DNA from: Amphibacillus xylanus NBRC 15112
GTDB taxonomy: Bacteria > Bacillota > Bacilli > Bacillales > Amphibacillaceae
Reading direction: 5' to 3'
Assembly (NCBI RefSeq): GCF_000307165.1
Contig: NC_018704.1
Span: 2,046,001-2,110,000, forward strand
DNA length: 64,000 nt
The position numbers and the translations under genes are program-made. This document shows, in pieces, positions 1 through 9,629 of this stretch; within the stretch, counting starts at the first letter, position 1, and each line of letters starts with the position of its first letter. The notes beneath the pieces are model-generated. The model had not been told where the DNA came from, made no database searches, and saw only the letters and a list, made by a program, of their open reading frames with translations.

Positions 1-29
1 GCGATGCATTAGATCCAAAATTAAATTAA
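1..29 (+). CDS. C-terminal end of a peptide ABC transporter permease (partial)
   Basis: The first 29 bases read, in the third frame, DALDPKLN followed by TAA. This closely resembles the usual last residues of DppC/OppC-type permeases (…RDxLDPKL). The next gene, 17 bases downstream, is a peptide-binding lipoprotein, which fits a peptide-transport operon entering from the left edge. Only eight residues are visible, so the call rests on this short match and the context. Confidence 0.55.
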
Positions 30-46
30 TCTTAGGGGGAAACAAA

Positions 47-1834
47 ATGAAGAAGTTAAGTTTTGCATTATTACTCATCGTAAGCCTTTTATTTGCAGGT
101 TGTGTCAATACAGAATCTGATATTGAGGGCGATTCGAGTAGTCAACAAGATTCAGAAAGGCCGACAATTGAGATCTTAGGCATGAGTACAAGTGAAGATG
201 ATATGAATATTCTTCGCGATCAATTAACAAACAATGGCTTTAACGTTGAGCTTAATATTCAGCCAGATCGAGGTAGCTTTACAACGCAAAAAGAAGCTGG
301 TAATTACGATCTTGCTGTTAACAACTGGACAACAGTAACCGGTAACCCAGATTACGCTGTCCGTTCATTATTCAAATCAGATGGTGATAATACACTTTTT
401 GCTGATGATGAAGCTGATCGTTTAGTTGAATTAGCTGCTACACAATTACCTGAAGAATATCAACAAACGTATCAAGAATTAGAACAACACGTTGTCTTTG
501 ATAACGCCTATATCGTACCACTTTACATTTCATACAAAGCACAAGCAGTTAATCACGAGATTATTAATGAATCAACCGTCCGCTTACCTAAATCGAGAGC
601 GGCTGTATGGGAAATGTACGATTTTAATGACCAGTCATTACGCGATAAAGAACCATTACTTGTCCATCAAGCACTTGGTGATCTAACATCACTCGATCCG
701 ATTAAAGGAAATGATGGTTCAATTAACACATTAAATACAAATATGTATGTACGCTTAGTCAACTTAACAGACGATGATCAAGTGGTCTCAGATGGCTCAC
801 TATCATTAAACCACGTGATCGCAGAAGGTAACCAAGATTATTACTTTGTTTTACGTGATGATATTAATTTTGCAGCAGTTGAAAGTGATACAGCTGTAGA
901 TACTGGCATTCGTGTTGGTGCAGAAGATGTCAAATTCTCACTCGACAGAGCAAAAGACCGCAATTCTGTTCCAGATCATAGAACATACAGCTTACATGAA
1001 AGTATCGACACAGTTGAAATTGTTGCTGACTTAAATGAATTAGAGGCAGTCACAAATGAAGGTGTGACAGTAAAAGAAGCACTTGAAGCTAACCTTACAA
1101 CACCGATTAACACATTAACAACTGACAAAACAACTGTTGATAATGATGCGGGTATTTATCAAGTAGTCAAAGTTACAACACATAATCCTTTCCCACAGGT
1201 GTTGAACTATCTTGCCCACCAATCAGCAGGAATTGTATCTAAGGAACAAGTCGAAAGCATCAACACATTTGATGTAGATAGCTATGATGTGAATACAGAT
1301 ATAGCTTATGGTGACCAACGAACAGTTGCAGAAGATAGCGATCATGAGAACACACTTTATGCTAGTGGACCATATATCATGATTTCTAAGAACGATTATC
1401 AAGCTCGTTTTGTTAAGAACCCAGCATACATGCCAGGTACTGACTATGAGCCTAAAATTACTGAAGTGATCGTTAAATTCATCCAAGACTCAGAAACAGC
1501 ACTTTCTGCATTAAGAAATAACGAAATCCATGTTTATAATGGTGTTGCAGAAAACCGTTACGATATTGTTCATGAAGATGAAAGCTTAACATTACAACAA
1601 AATGAAAGTAACTCAGTTGCTTACTTGAGCTTTAATATGGATGGCCGAGAAGTTTCAAATAATAAAGCATTACGTCAGGCAATTCTTTACTCTGTTAACC
1701 AAGATGAATTCATTTCATTCTATCAAGGTAATAAGCTACCTGCGATTTCAACAGTTAGCCCACTCGTTAACACAGGCTTAAAACTTGAAGCAGACGCAGA
1801 TAAAGTTAAAGAATTACTTGAGCAAGCAAAATAA
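47..1834 (+). CDS. Peptide ABC transporter substrate-binding lipoprotein, apparently circularly permuted
   Basis: A 595-residue extracellular solute-binding protein of family 5 (OppA/DppA type), which delivers peptides to an ABC importer at the outer face of the membrane. The signal peptide ends in a lipobox LFAGC with the lipidated Cys at 19. The order of segments is unusual. Residues about 38-170 (PTIEILGMSTSEDD…, YDLAVNNWTTVTGNPDYAVRS, AYIVPLYISYKAQ) match what is normally the C-terminal third of the family. Residues about 203-595 (EPLLVHQALGDLTSLDPIKG…, VKFSLDRAKDR…, NKALRQAILYSVNQDEF, ending DADKVKELLEQAK) match the normal N-terminal and middle parts. The canonical chain would run from the KELLEQAK end straight into the PTIEIL segment, so the break lies at one clean junction. 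It starts at ATG after AGGGGGA and ends at a strong terminator. Family assignment is secure; the permutation is read from motif order. Confidence 0.85.
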   Translation: MKKLSFALLLIVSLLFAGCVNTESDIEGDSSSQQDSERPTIEILGMSTSEDDMNILRDQLTNNGFNVELNIQPDRGSFTTQKEAGNYDLAVNNWTTVTGNPDYAVRSLFKSDGDNTLFADDEADRLVELAATQLPEEYQQTYQELEQHVVFDNAYIVPLYISYKAQAVNHEIINESTVRLPKSRAAVWEMYDFNDQSLRDKEPLLVHQALGDLTSLDPIKGNDGSINTLNTNMYVRLVNLTDDDQVVSDGSLSLNHVIAEGNQDYYFVLRDDINFAAVESDTAVDTGIRVGAEDVKFSLDRAKDRNSVPDHRTYSLHESIDTVEIVADLNELEAVTNEGVTVKEALEANLTTPINTLTTDKTTVDNDAGIYQVVKVTTHNPFPQVLNYLAHQSAGIVSKEQVESINTFDVDSYDVNTDIAYGDQRTVAEDSDHENTLYASGPYIMISKNDYQARFVKNPAYMPGTDYEPKITEVIVKFIQDSETALSALRNNEIHVYNGVAENRYDIVHEDESLTLQQNESNSVAYLSFNMDGREVSNNKALRQAILYSVNQDEFISFYQGNKLPAISTVSPLVNTGLKLEADADKVKELLEQAK

Positions 1835-1850
1835 ATAACGGGAAAATTTA

Positions 1851-1892
1851 CCGAACCTTTAAGATACTATTGCTTAAGGGTTCGGTTTTTTT
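1851..1892 (+). terminator. Rho-independent terminator of the peptide-binding protein operon
   Basis: Inverted repeat CCGAACCtTTAAG … CTTAAgGGTTCGG followed by seven T, 17 bases after the stop codon. Confidence 0.9.
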
Positions 1893-1940
1893 ATTATCTG
1901 TATGAGTGAGCTAAGTTGATTTTAGTTCGTTCAATGAGCG

Positions 1941-1949
1941 TGATATAAT
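1941..1949 (+). promoter_or_regulatory. Extended -10 promoter of the hydrolase gene
   Basis: TGATATAAT is a perfect TGnTATAAT extended -10 element about 40 bases upstream of the ribosome site. No good -35 hexamer is seen at 16-18 bp. Confidence 0.5.
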
Positions 1950-1996
1950 AAATTCAGAATTATAAAAAATTTCCTAAAAGAACGGAGTGTAACTTT

Positions 1997-2911
1997 ATGA
2001 TGGAAACAAGTTGGTTCACACAATCAGATGGACAGGCAGTGTTTTTAAGAAAGTGGATTGACCCTCACACGAAGCCTAGAGCAGTCCTTCAGCTTGCTCA
2101 TGGTATGGCTGAACATAGTGGACGCTATAAGGAACTTGCAACCTATCTCGCAGCAAATGGAATCATTGTGTACGCTAACGATCATAGAGGTCACGGTCAA
2201 ACGGGGGAACGTATGGGGATTATGGGATTTTTCGCTGAGGCAAATGGCTTTGAACGTGCAGTTTCAGACCTATATGAGATCAGCGAGAAAATTAAGCAAG
2301 ATCATCCGAATCTTCCATTCTTTATTCTCGGTCATAGTATGGGATCATTTTTAGTCAGACGACTCATTCAGCACCAGCCTCATATTTGTAATGGCGTGAT
2401 TTTATCAGGAACCTCCGCAAGTAAAGGGCTAATCGGTAAGCTTGGCCTGATGCTTGCCAAGTTTGAAATCAGAAGACTCGGTGCAAGAGCAGAAAGTCCA
2501 CTAATGAATCAGCTTAGCTTTGGCCAATATCAAAAGGGTCTGCCTACATCAGAAAGCTGGCTTTCACGCGATCAACAAGCAGTAAATGCTTATTTTAATG
2601 ATCCACACTGTGGTTTTATTTCAACAACACAGTTTTACTATGACTTACTTTATGGTCTTGATAAAATTCATCAGCGTGCGGAAATGACTAAGGTTAACCG
2701 TTCAGTACCTATCCTTTTAATTAGTGGCTCAGCCGATCCAGTCGGTAGCTTCAGTAAAGGTGTTGATAAAGTTAGAAAAAGCTATTTATCACATGGCGTT
2801 GTGTCAGTTGACTTACACCTCTATCAAGATGGGCGACATGAAATGTTTTTCGAAACAAATCGTCAACAAGTTTTCGAGAACTTATTAACATGGCTTAATG
2901 AAAAAATTTAA
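1997..2911 (+). CDS. Alpha/beta hydrolase, lysophospholipase/monoacylglycerol lipase-like
   Basis: A 304-residue cytoplasmic serine hydrolase of the Hydrolase_4 group. The nucleophile elbow is GHSMGS with Ser114, the acid is Asp247 (SGSADPVG) and the base His281 (DGRHEMFF). The NDHRGHGQTG segment near 61-70 is typical of lysophospholipase L2 and monoglyceride lipase relatives. The exact substrate cannot be read, but an ester of a lipid or similar small molecule is likely. GGAG lies nine bases before the first of two adjacent ATG codons. The gene is monocistronic, between a terminator and the MATE promoter. Confidence 0.85.
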   Translation: MMETSWFTQSDGQAVFLRKWIDPHTKPRAVLQLAHGMAEHSGRYKELATYLAANGIIVYANDHRGHGQTGERMGIMGFFAEANGFERAVSDLYEISEKIKQDHPNLPFFILGHSMGSFLVRRLIQHQPHICNGVILSGTSASKGLIGKLGLMLAKFEIRRLGARAESPLMNQLSFGQYQKGLPTSESWLSRDQQAVNAYFNDPHCGFISTTQFYYDLLYGLDKIHQRAEMTKVNRSVPILLISGSADPVGSFSKGVDKVRKSYLSHGVVSVDLHLYQDGRHEMFFETNRQQVFENLLTWLNEKI

Positions 2912-2997
2912 TTTAGACATCGTTTTCATCTGATTAAATAAGTCTATTTAATTTATTACGAAAATCGAAACAAAATATAAGACTTTTATTTTATTAG

Positions 2998-3006
2998 TGT
3001 TATAAT
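2998..3006 (+). promoter_or_regulatory. Extended -10 promoter of the MATE gene
   Basis: TGTTATAAT matches TGnTATAAT exactly, about 40 bases before the MATE start codon. The -35 region (TAAGAC) is weak. Confidence 0.5.
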
Positions 3007-3045
3007 ATCCCATGTATCTAAAAATAGAAATATGGTGATCAACTT

Positions 3046-4410
3046 ATGGAACGCTTAACTAACACGAACGTCTTATCTCCACGTAAGCAACTCTTCTTAA
3101 TTACGTGGCCAATTTTCATTGAGTCTTTTCTACATACTTTTATGCGTTTTTCGGACACATTTATGCTTAGCTTTATCTCAGATGGAGCAGTTGCAGCAAT
3201 AGGTGTTGTCAATCAAATCATGATGTTTACCTTTGTCTTATTTAATTTTACAGCGATGGGATCTGCAGTTGTTGTTAGCCAATATGTAGGCGCTAACAAT
3301 CCTAAGGGCGTGCAAAAAACAATTGCACACGCCTTAGTGACAAACTTAATCTTTGGAATGTTGATTACGGCTATTGTCCTTAGCTATAAGACGAAATTTA
3401 TTAATCTATTTGATTTAGAACCTGAGCTTTTTGGATATGCCAATACGTATTTAATTTACGTCGGTAGTGCCTTGGTTGCACAAGCGATGGTGTTAACGAT
3501 CTCTGCTATCCTCCAAGCAATGGGCTACACAAAAGACGTCATGAAAATCGTTATCGTTATGAATATTTCAAATGTATTCTTTAACTATGTCTTCATCTTT
3601 GGTTCACTAGGATTTCCAAAACTGGGTGTAGCGGGAGTTGCTATGTCAACAGCAGGGATCCGTTTTGCTGGAATGTTTATCTTGTTCTTTATTTTAATGA
3701 AAAGATTACCGATTAAACTATCAATTAAAACATTCTTTACATTTGATAAAACGTATTTGTATAAGATTCTTGGAATCGGTGTACCTGCAGCTGGTGAACA
3801 GCTATCGTATAATATTAGTCAAATCGTCATTACAATCTTTATTACTAGCTTAGGTGCAACTGCACTCGCAACTAGAGTATACGCTCAAAACCTGATGTCA
3901 TTAATGACTGTATTCTCAATGTCAATTTCCAAAGGGATGCAAATCTATATTGGTCAGCTTGTTGGTGCAGGTAAAGAGAAGGAAGCTTATCGTAATATGT
4001 ATATCGGCGTTCGAATCGCCTTAACTGTTGCTTTAACAATTGGATCAATTCTCGCAATCTCTGGTAATCAAGTATTTAAGATTTTCACACAAGATCCAGA
4101 TATTATCTCACTCGGTGTGATTATTTTAATTATCGGATTAGTCTTAGAACCTGGTCGAACATCGAATTTAGTCATTATTAGTGCCTTAAGAGCAGCTGGA
4201 GACGCACGCTTCCCTGTTATCATTGGCATCATTGTTATGTGGGGCGTCTGTGTACCACTCGCATACTTCCTCGGTATAACAATGAACCTAGGCCTACCAG
4301 GAATCTGGCTTGCAATGCTAACAGACGAATGGATTAGAGCGATAATTATGTGGACACGTTGGCGCAGTAAACGCTGGATGGGTAAAGCCGTCGTCGAACG
4401 AGCAAGCTAA
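3046..4410 (+). CDS. MATE family efflux transporter
   Basis: A 454-residue integral membrane protein with about twelve hydrophobic segments in two homologous halves, the usual size of NorM/DinF-type multidrug and toxin extrusion antiporters. Family-typical stretches are PIFIESFLHTFMRFSDTFML near the N-terminus and GVPAAGEQLSYNISQ at the start of the second half. It should export cationic drugs or metabolites in exchange for Na+ or H+. The substrate is unknown. Its own promoter and terminator indicate a single-gene unit. Confidence 0.9.
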   Translation: MERLTNTNVLSPRKQLFLITWPIFIESFLHTFMRFSDTFMLSFISDGAVAAIGVVNQIMMFTFVLFNFTAMGSAVVVSQYVGANNPKGVQKTIAHALVTNLIFGMLITAIVLSYKTKFINLFDLEPELFGYANTYLIYVGSALVAQAMVLTISAILQAMGYTKDVMKIVIVMNISNVFFNYVFIFGSLGFPKLGVAGVAMSTAGIRFAGMFILFFILMKRLPIKLSIKTFFTFDKTYLYKILGIGVPAAGEQLSYNISQIVITIFITSLGATALATRVYAQNLMSLMTVFSMSISKGMQIYIGQLVGAGKEKEAYRNMYIGVRIALTVALTIGSILAISGNQVFKIFTQDPDIISLGVIILIIGLVLEPGRTSNLVIISALRAAGDARFPVIIGIIVMWGVCVPLAYFLGITMNLGLPGIWLAMLTDEWIRAIIMWTRWRSKRWMGKAVVERAS

Positions 4411-4441
4411 CAATAAGAAAACGATTAACCTCTTAAATAAA

Positions 4442-4495
4442 GAAGCCGTTGGATTTTTACTCAATGTAAAATCTCAACGGCTTTTAATTTTTTTA
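4442..4495 (+). terminator. Rho-independent terminator of the MATE gene
   Basis: Stem AAGCCGTTGgATTTTTAC / GTAAAATCtCAACGGCTT with a TCAAT loop, then an interrupted T tract ending in seven T. Confidence 0.9.
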
Positions 4496-4540
4496 ATCTA
4501 AATAACGATCACTACGTTAGTCTGTTTTAATAGATAGAGT

Positions 4541-5400
4541 TGAGTGTATTTTGCGGAACTTGTGTGTATTTTAGAAAACTTGTGTGCATTTCACAGAACT
4601 TGTGTGCATTTCGCGGAACTTGTGTGCATTTCGCAGAACTTGTGTGTATTTTCGAAAACTTGTGTGCATTTCGCAGAACTTGTGTGTATTCTCGAAAACT
4701 TGTGTGCATTTCGCGGAACTTGTGTATATTCTCGAAAACTTGTGTGCATTTCGCAGAACTTGTGTGTATTCTCGAAAACTTGTGTGCATTTCGCGGAACT
4801 TGTGTGTATTTTCGAAAACTTGTGTGCATTTCGCGGAACTTGTGTGTATTTTCGAAAACTTGTGTGCATTTCGCGGAACTTGTGTGTATTCTCGAAAACT
4901 TGTGTGTATTCTCGAAAACTTGTGTGCATTTCACAGAACTTGTGTGTATTTTCGAAAACTTGTGTGTATTTCGCAGAACTTGTGTGTATTCTCGAAAACT
5001 TGTGTGCATTTCGCGGAACTTGTGTGTATTTTCGAAAACTTGTGTGCATTTCACAGAACTTGTGTGTATTCTCGAAAACTTGTGTGCATTTCGCAGAACT
5101 TGTGTGTATTTTCGAAAACTTGTGTGCATTTCGCGGAACTTGTGTGTATTTTCGAAAACTTGTGTGCATTTCGCGGAACTTGTGTGTATTCTCGAAAACT
5201 TGTGTGCATTTCGCGGAACTTGTGTGTATTTTCGAAAACTTGTGTGCATTTCGCGGAACTTGTGTGTATTTTCGAAAACTTGTGTGCATTTCGCGGAACT
5301 TGTGTGTATTTTCGAAAACTTGTGTGCATTCCGCGGAACTTGTGTGTATTTTCGAAAACTTGTGTGTATTCCGCAAAACTTGAGTGTATTTCCACGCTAG
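4541..5400. repeat. Tandem array of 43 units of 20 bp with a 40-bp higher-order pattern
   Basis: The 860 bp divide exactly into 43 head-to-tail 20-bp units. Two variants mostly alternate: A is TGTGTGCATTTCGCGGAACT and B is TGTGTGTATTTTCGAAAACT, giving a 40-bp super-unit. B contains the palindrome TTTTCGAAAA. The alternation breaks at about 4581-4640 (A-A-A) and 4881-4920 (B-B). The first and last units begin TGAGTG and are more diverged, as expected for array edges. The array fills the gap between the convergent MATE and chemoreceptor genes. Long ORFs run through it in several frames on both strands only because 20-bp units without stops leave every frame open. Confidence 0.95.
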
Positions 5401-5421
5401 GTTGTCCTTCAAATATTTTAA

Positions 5422-5470
5422 GAAAAAACAAAAACAGCTGTATTTACGAGATAACGCAAATACAGCTGTG
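5422..5470 (-). terminator. Terminator of the chemoreceptor gene
   Basis: Inverted repeat ACAGCTGTATTT … AAATACAGCTGT with a 12-base loop. On the minus strand it is followed by TTTTTGTTTTTT. Confidence 0.85.
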
Positions 5471-5524
5471 TTATGAATGATTGATACTAGTTTTGTCTTA
5501 ACTACGGCTATTAATCTTAAGCAA

Positions 5525-7246
5525 TTAGAGCTTAAATTGGCCTAGTAAATTATTTAACTCGTTAGCTAAGTTTCTTAAATCAACTGAATTTGTTGAAATT
5601 TCCTCCATAGAACTAGAAACCTCTTCTGCTGAAGCGGATGTTTCCTCAACTCCTGCAGCTGACTCCTCTGAGATTGAAGCAATCTCTTCAACTGATGCTG
5701 ATAGATTCTGACTTGTAGATAAAATAGTCGTTAACTCACCAGTTATACCTCTAATGTCAGTAACCATCTGTGCAATCGACTCATCAATTTTACGGAATGT
5801 CTCACTGGTATGTTCAATGTTACCCATTCCCTCTTGAACTTGCTCATAACTATTTTCTAATGAATCTTTAACACTTTCAGAATCTGATTGAATGCCAGAT
5901 ACAATCTCTGTAATGCTTTGAATTGAATCGCCAACTTGCTCTGCTAGCTTTCTAACTTCCTCAGCAACAACCGCAAAGCCTCGACCATGTTCACCAGCAC
6001 GTGCCGCTTCAATCGAAGCATTCAATGCAAGTAAGTTCGTTTGTTCAGAAATATCTCTAATCACGGATACAATATTAGAAATTTCTTTCGATTGATTATT
6101 TAAGTGAATAATCTTCTCTACTGACTCAGTAACGATTGAATCAATTGTTCTCATCTGATCAACTGATTTTTCCATTAAGCTAGAGCCGCTTACTGTTAAC
6201 TTCTGTGTTGTCTCAGATTCTTTCGCAACTGTTTCGCCTTTTTGCTGTGCAGATGAAACTGTTGCAACAAAATCACTCATACCTGATGATAAACTTGATG
6301 CATGAGATGCTTGTGTCTCTGATCCAGAAGCTAACTCCTGCATTGTGCTAGAGATCTGCTCTGCACCTTCTGATACATCATTTGTTGTTTCCATTAATGA
6401 ATCACTATATTCTGTTACCGTATTTGATACATTTTGAATCTCTAATAATAAGTTTTGCATATTATTAGACATTTGACGTGTCGCTTCTGTTAACTGACCA
6501 ATCTCATCACGACGTACAGTTTCATCAATTTCCGTAGTCAAGTCACCTGAAGCAATTGAAAGCATTTGATTTGTTAATCTTTTAATTGGTACAGAAACTA
6601 AGCGAGTTGTCACAACTGCTGTTGCAATTCCGATAACAATCGCAAAAATAGATACAAAGAAGCTTGTCGCTAACGTTGATGTTCCTGCACTAATGACTTC
6701 ATCAGATAATGCAACGATCGATCTTTCTTGTTGTTCCGCAATATCATCGAATTGATTTATAACCGACATACCAACTGGCATCATTTGCGTCTCTAATAAT
6801 GTTAACGCTTCTTCTTTCTGACCATTGTCAAACAATTGGAAAAAATCATCCGCTAGATCTTCCCAATCCTGCTTACGTTCAATCGCTGCTACCCACTCTT
6901 CAGCGTCAGTACTATCAAGTGCATCTTGTTCAGCTACTTGAATTGAAATTCTTTTTTCAATGAACAGATCCTGATAATCTGTATTTCCTGAAGCTGCATA
7001 AGCACGAATATAGTTTGTTCGCTCATGCATATCAGTTGTTAATTCATTACTGATCATTAATAAATTTAGTTCAGTTTCGACCATTTCTTCGGTACTTTTG
7101 TTAATTTGATTCATCCAAAGCATATTGGATAAACCCAATCCAATCACGAGTACAATCACGATGCCAAATCCGAGTAGCATTCGAGTACCTAATCGCTTAA
7201 AATTACCCATTTTCAATCTGCCAAACTTAAATCTAAGTTTCTTCAT
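5525..7246 (-). CDS. Methyl-accepting chemotaxis protein
   Basis: A 573-residue transmembrane chemoreceptor. TM1 is near 24-45, the extracytoplasmic sensor (about 50-190) has the helical look of a four-helix-bundle domain, and TM2 lies near 193-215. A HAMP domain (215-267) is followed by a long coiled-coil signalling domain whose hairpin tip, [20 protein letters not shown] (about 399-418), is diagnostic for binding CheA/CheW. The ATG at 7246 is chosen because GGGGTG lies just upstream; an in-frame ATG 39 bases earlier has no ribosome site. No other chemotaxis gene is in the window, so this is an orphan receptor with unknown ligand. Confidence 0.92.
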   Translation of the reverse strand: MKKLRFKFGRLKMGNFKRLGTRMLLGFGIVIVLVIGLGLSNMLWMNQINKSTEEMVETELNLLMISNELTTDMHERTNYIRAYAASGNTDYQDLFIEKRISIQVAEQDALDSTDAEEWVAAIERKQDWEDLADDFFQLFDNGQKEEALTLLETQMMPVGMSVINQFDDIAEQQERSIVALSDEVISAGTSTLATSFFVSIFAIVIGIATAVVTTRLVSVPIKRLTNQMLSIASGDLTTEIDETVRRDEIGQLTEATRQMSNNMQNLLLEIQNVSNTVTEYSDSLMETTNDVSEGAEQISSTMQELASGSETQASHASSLSSGMSDFVATVSSAQQKGETVAKESETTQKLTVSGSSLMEKSVDQMRTIDSIVTESVEKIIHLNNQSKEISNIVSVIRDISEQTNLLALNASIEAARAGEHGRGFAVVAEEVRKLAEQVGDSIQSITEIVSGIQSDSESVKDSLENSYEQVQEGMGNIEHTSETFRKIDESIAQMVTDIRGITGELTTILSTSQNLSASVEEIASISEESAAGVEETSASAEEVSSSMEEISTNSVDLRNLANELNNLLGQFKL

Positions 7247-7359
7247 TGCTGCACCCCATCTATCTATATTAATTCCATATATCACAATAGGTATTATCGG
7301 CTATTTTTTTGTTATCTTTAGCTAAAGTACTGGATACCAACTATTTTATGACTTTACTC

Positions 7360-8343
7360 CTAATAGACACCACGAATATATTCGTGAACCTCTTCTTGAT
7401 AAAATTTAGCAATTCGCTCCATTTCCTCATCTGTAAATGGAAGTACATCAACTGCACCAAGGTTTTCTTCAACTTGATGAGTATTCTTAAAGCCAGGAAT
7501 AACAGTTGAAACGCCAGCTTGCTGTAACAACCATTTGAGTGCTGCTTTAGCCATTGTTTCACGACCTTCAGCAATCCACTTTAATTCATTACTTAATTGA
7601 ACACCTTTAGTGAACTCAATTCCACCAAATGTTTCACCAACGTTAAATGCATCGCCATCTTTATTGAAATTACGATGATCATTTGATTCAAATTGATGAT
7701 CAACCGTAAATTTACCCGTTAACAATCCACTTGCTAGTGGAACACGTGCAATTATACCGACATTTTTCTCAAGTGCTTTTGGAATTAGCGTTTCAAGTGG
7801 TTTTTGGCGCATCATATTTAAGATGACTTGTAATGCGCTTACGTTTTCATTTTCTAAACAGAACAATCCTTCTTCAACAGTTTCAACACTCACACCATAA
7901 TGACGAATCTTACCTTGTTCTTTTAATTTATCTAAAACTTCAAATACACTACCATCTTTTAAAATTTCAAATGGTGGACAGTGAATTTGATAAAGATCAA
8001 GTGTATCGCGTTCAATTCGTCTTAATGTATTTTCTAGATAATTTGTTACTGACTTTTCAGAATAGTTTTCCGGATCGTGAATGTCACCCATTCGACAGAA
8101 TTTAGATGCAATATAGATCTTGTCTTCTTTTCCTTTAGTTGCTTTAGCCAATAGCTCTTCACTATGACCCCCACCATAAACATCAGCAGTATCAAAGAAA
8201 TTAACACCACGATCAATGGCAACTTCTAGAGCTCGTAATGATTCTTGATCATCCGTTTTCCCCCAGTCTCCTCCGATTCCCCATGTACCAAAGCTCAATT
8301 CACTTACTTTAAAACCTGTCTTACCTAAAAGATTGTACTTCAT
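7360..8343 (-). CDS. Aldo/keto reductase
   Basis: A 327-residue NADP(H)-dependent oxidoreductase of the aldo-keto reductase superfamily (TIM barrel). The catalytic tetrad is visible: Asp51 (FFDTADVYG), Tyr56, Lys81 (IASKF) and His121 (YQIHCPP). It should reduce aldehydes or ketones in the cytoplasm; the substrate is not predictable. GGGAG sits eight bases before the ATG. It follows the terminator of the zinc-ribbon gene, so it is probably a separate unit. Confidence 0.9.
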   Translation of the reverse strand: MKYNLLGKTGFKVSELSFGTWGIGGDWGKTDDQESLRALEVAIDRGVNFFDTADVYGGGHSEELLAKATKGKEDKIYIASKFCRMGDIHDPENYSEKSVTNYLENTLRRIERDTLDLYQIHCPPFEILKDGSVFEVLDKLKEQGKIRHYGVSVETVEEGLFCLENENVSALQVILNMMRQKPLETLIPKALEKNVGIIARVPLASGLLTGKFTVDHQFESNDHRNFNKDGDAFNVGETFGGIEFTKGVQLSNELKWIAEGRETMAKAALKWLLQQAGVSTVIPGFKNTHQVEENLGAVDVLPFTDEEMERIAKFYQEEVHEYIRGVY

Positions 8344-8411
8344 CGCATAACTCCCTCTTTTCTATAATTAATTAAATTAATTTTACTACATATCATCTAT
8401 TTTAACATGAG

Positions 8412-8458
8412 AAAAAGCAACAGCTAAACCTTAAAAACTATTGTTTAGCTGTTGCTTA
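8412..8458 (-). terminator. Terminator of the zinc-ribbon DUF2628 gene
   Basis: Near-perfect stem AAGCAACAGCTAAAC / GTTTAGCTGTTGCTT with T-rich sequence on both sides, so it may work in both directions. It ends the minus-strand gene at 8461. Confidence 0.85.
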
Positions 8459-8460
8459 TT

Positions 8461-9432
8461 TTAAAATAACGAACCCCTAACCCCAAACTCACCTTCACTT
8501 AGCAGTTGACCATCGCGATAGACCCGTACAATATATTTACCCGGCTCTAAATAATCATAGTATGGATCATATAAATAGTTATAAAATCCAGTCCAATCTG
8601 GTGAAATAGTTTCTTGGAATTCGGCATAGATTAACTCTCTCGAACCATCAACATAAAATACGATTACATCAACGTATGTCGTATTAGCTTTCTCGCCAAA
8701 ATCAACTTCATAATAAATCTCTTCTGTCACATCAAAATTACTTTTAATATTTCCTACTCCGTTACTTGTTTCAGTTGTACCAAATATAATCGTTCCGCTA
8801 TAAGCATTTAATAATAAAAAGAAAATAATCAGACCATAAACGGCTAGAAGCCCAGTTGCAGCGAAGACCCCTTTACCTGATGTGCCGCCTTTACGACTAA
8901 GTAATTGATGATCAGGATCATAAGGCAATATTTTATTGATTTGTTTTCGTGCATGTCGATAATATAATGCATTTCCATACATACCAAGCAAAGCAAACGC
9001 AGCATATGGTACGACTTTTACCAACATTGACGCAGCTGGATGATAATTAGTAACGATTTCTAGAAAATCAAATGCAAGATAGATGCCAAGGATAATTATT
9101 ATTGGTTGATACATTTTCCGATAACCAAGCCAAAAGATTCCTAAGAAAAAAGCAGCCCAGTTCCAGCTAATCGCTTTTTCAGGTTGTTCATGCATCTGCC
9201 ACTTATCTTTATAATAATGATAATGATAACCAACAAAATCAGCTAACGCCTGATCTTCAGCAGATTTTTCAGTCTCGACCCACTCATTTGCTTGGTAATT
9301 TTCATCAATCGGCTGACTGATGTCTTCTCTCCTCACTGAGTGATTAACATGAGTTGTCTGAAGGTTTTCTCCACATGATGGACAGAATCTTGCCTGAGGA
9401 TCAGTTTCTTTTCCACAATTATGACAATACAT
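8461..9432 (-). CDS. Zinc-ribbon, DUF2628-type membrane protein
   Basis: A 323-residue protein beginning with a zinc ribbon (CHNCGKE…CPSCGEN, four Cys, residues 3-20). A linker follows, then a DUF2628-like block with the AISWNWAAFFLGIFWLGYRKMY signature (about 87-110) and several membrane segments, the last near 190-215. The C-terminal 100 residues are polar and predicted to be outside, with a beta-rich look. Function is unknown; proteins of this architecture are common in Bacillota. Another zinc-ribbon protein starts at 63614 but is otherwise different. Confidence 0.8.
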   Translation of the reverse strand: MYCHNCGKETDPQARFCPSCGENLQTTHVNHSVRREDISQPIDENYQANEWVETEKSAEDQALADFVGYHYHYYKDKWQMHEQPEKAISWNWAAFFLGIFWLGYRKMYQPIIIILGIYLAFDFLEIVTNYHPAASMLVKVVPYAAFALLGMYGNALYYRHARKQINKILPYDPDHQLLSRKGGTSGKGVFAATGLLAVYGLIIFFLLLNAYSGTIIFGTTETSNGVGNIKSNFDVTEEIYYEVDFGEKANTTYVDVIVFYVDGSRELIYAEFQETISPDWTGFYNYLYDPYYDYLEPGKYIVRVYRDGQLLSEGEFGVRGSLF

Positions 9433-9580
9433 TTACGTTCCTCCCCGTCTTTTTACATGTGATTTGACTATAGCATATTTCACATCAGAATGACCATCGA
9501 ATTAGATTTTTCACTGCAAGAATAGCATAGAGTTTAATTTTGTAAAATAGTTAGAAAATACTAGATATTTTATAAAAATA

Positions 9581-9589
9581 TGCTATAAT
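9581..9589 (+). promoter_or_regulatory. Extended -10 promoter upstream of comK, with adjacent A/T dyad
   Basis: TGCTATAAT is a perfect TGnTATAAT element. A dyad AAAATA-CTAGA-TATTTT lies at 9555-9571, just upstream. It resembles half of a ComK-binding AT-box but has a spacer of nine rather than five, so autoregulation is only a suggestion. Confidence 0.45.
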
Positions 9590-9629
9590 ATCTAATGAAT
9601 AAGTAGTTTTTGACAGAAATGGAGGGGAT

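Noticed and set aside
4541-5400. CRISPR array
   Set aside because: Units are contiguous and all alike, with no unique spacers and no cas genes nearby. The same holds for the 52-bp array at 28262 and the GTGCG arrays.
4527-5480. Several overlapping ORFs of 70-300 codons on both strands
   Set aside because: They are translations of the 20-bp tandem array in different frames. A 20-bp unit without stops repeats every 20 codons in all frames, and none has a ribosome site or coding character.
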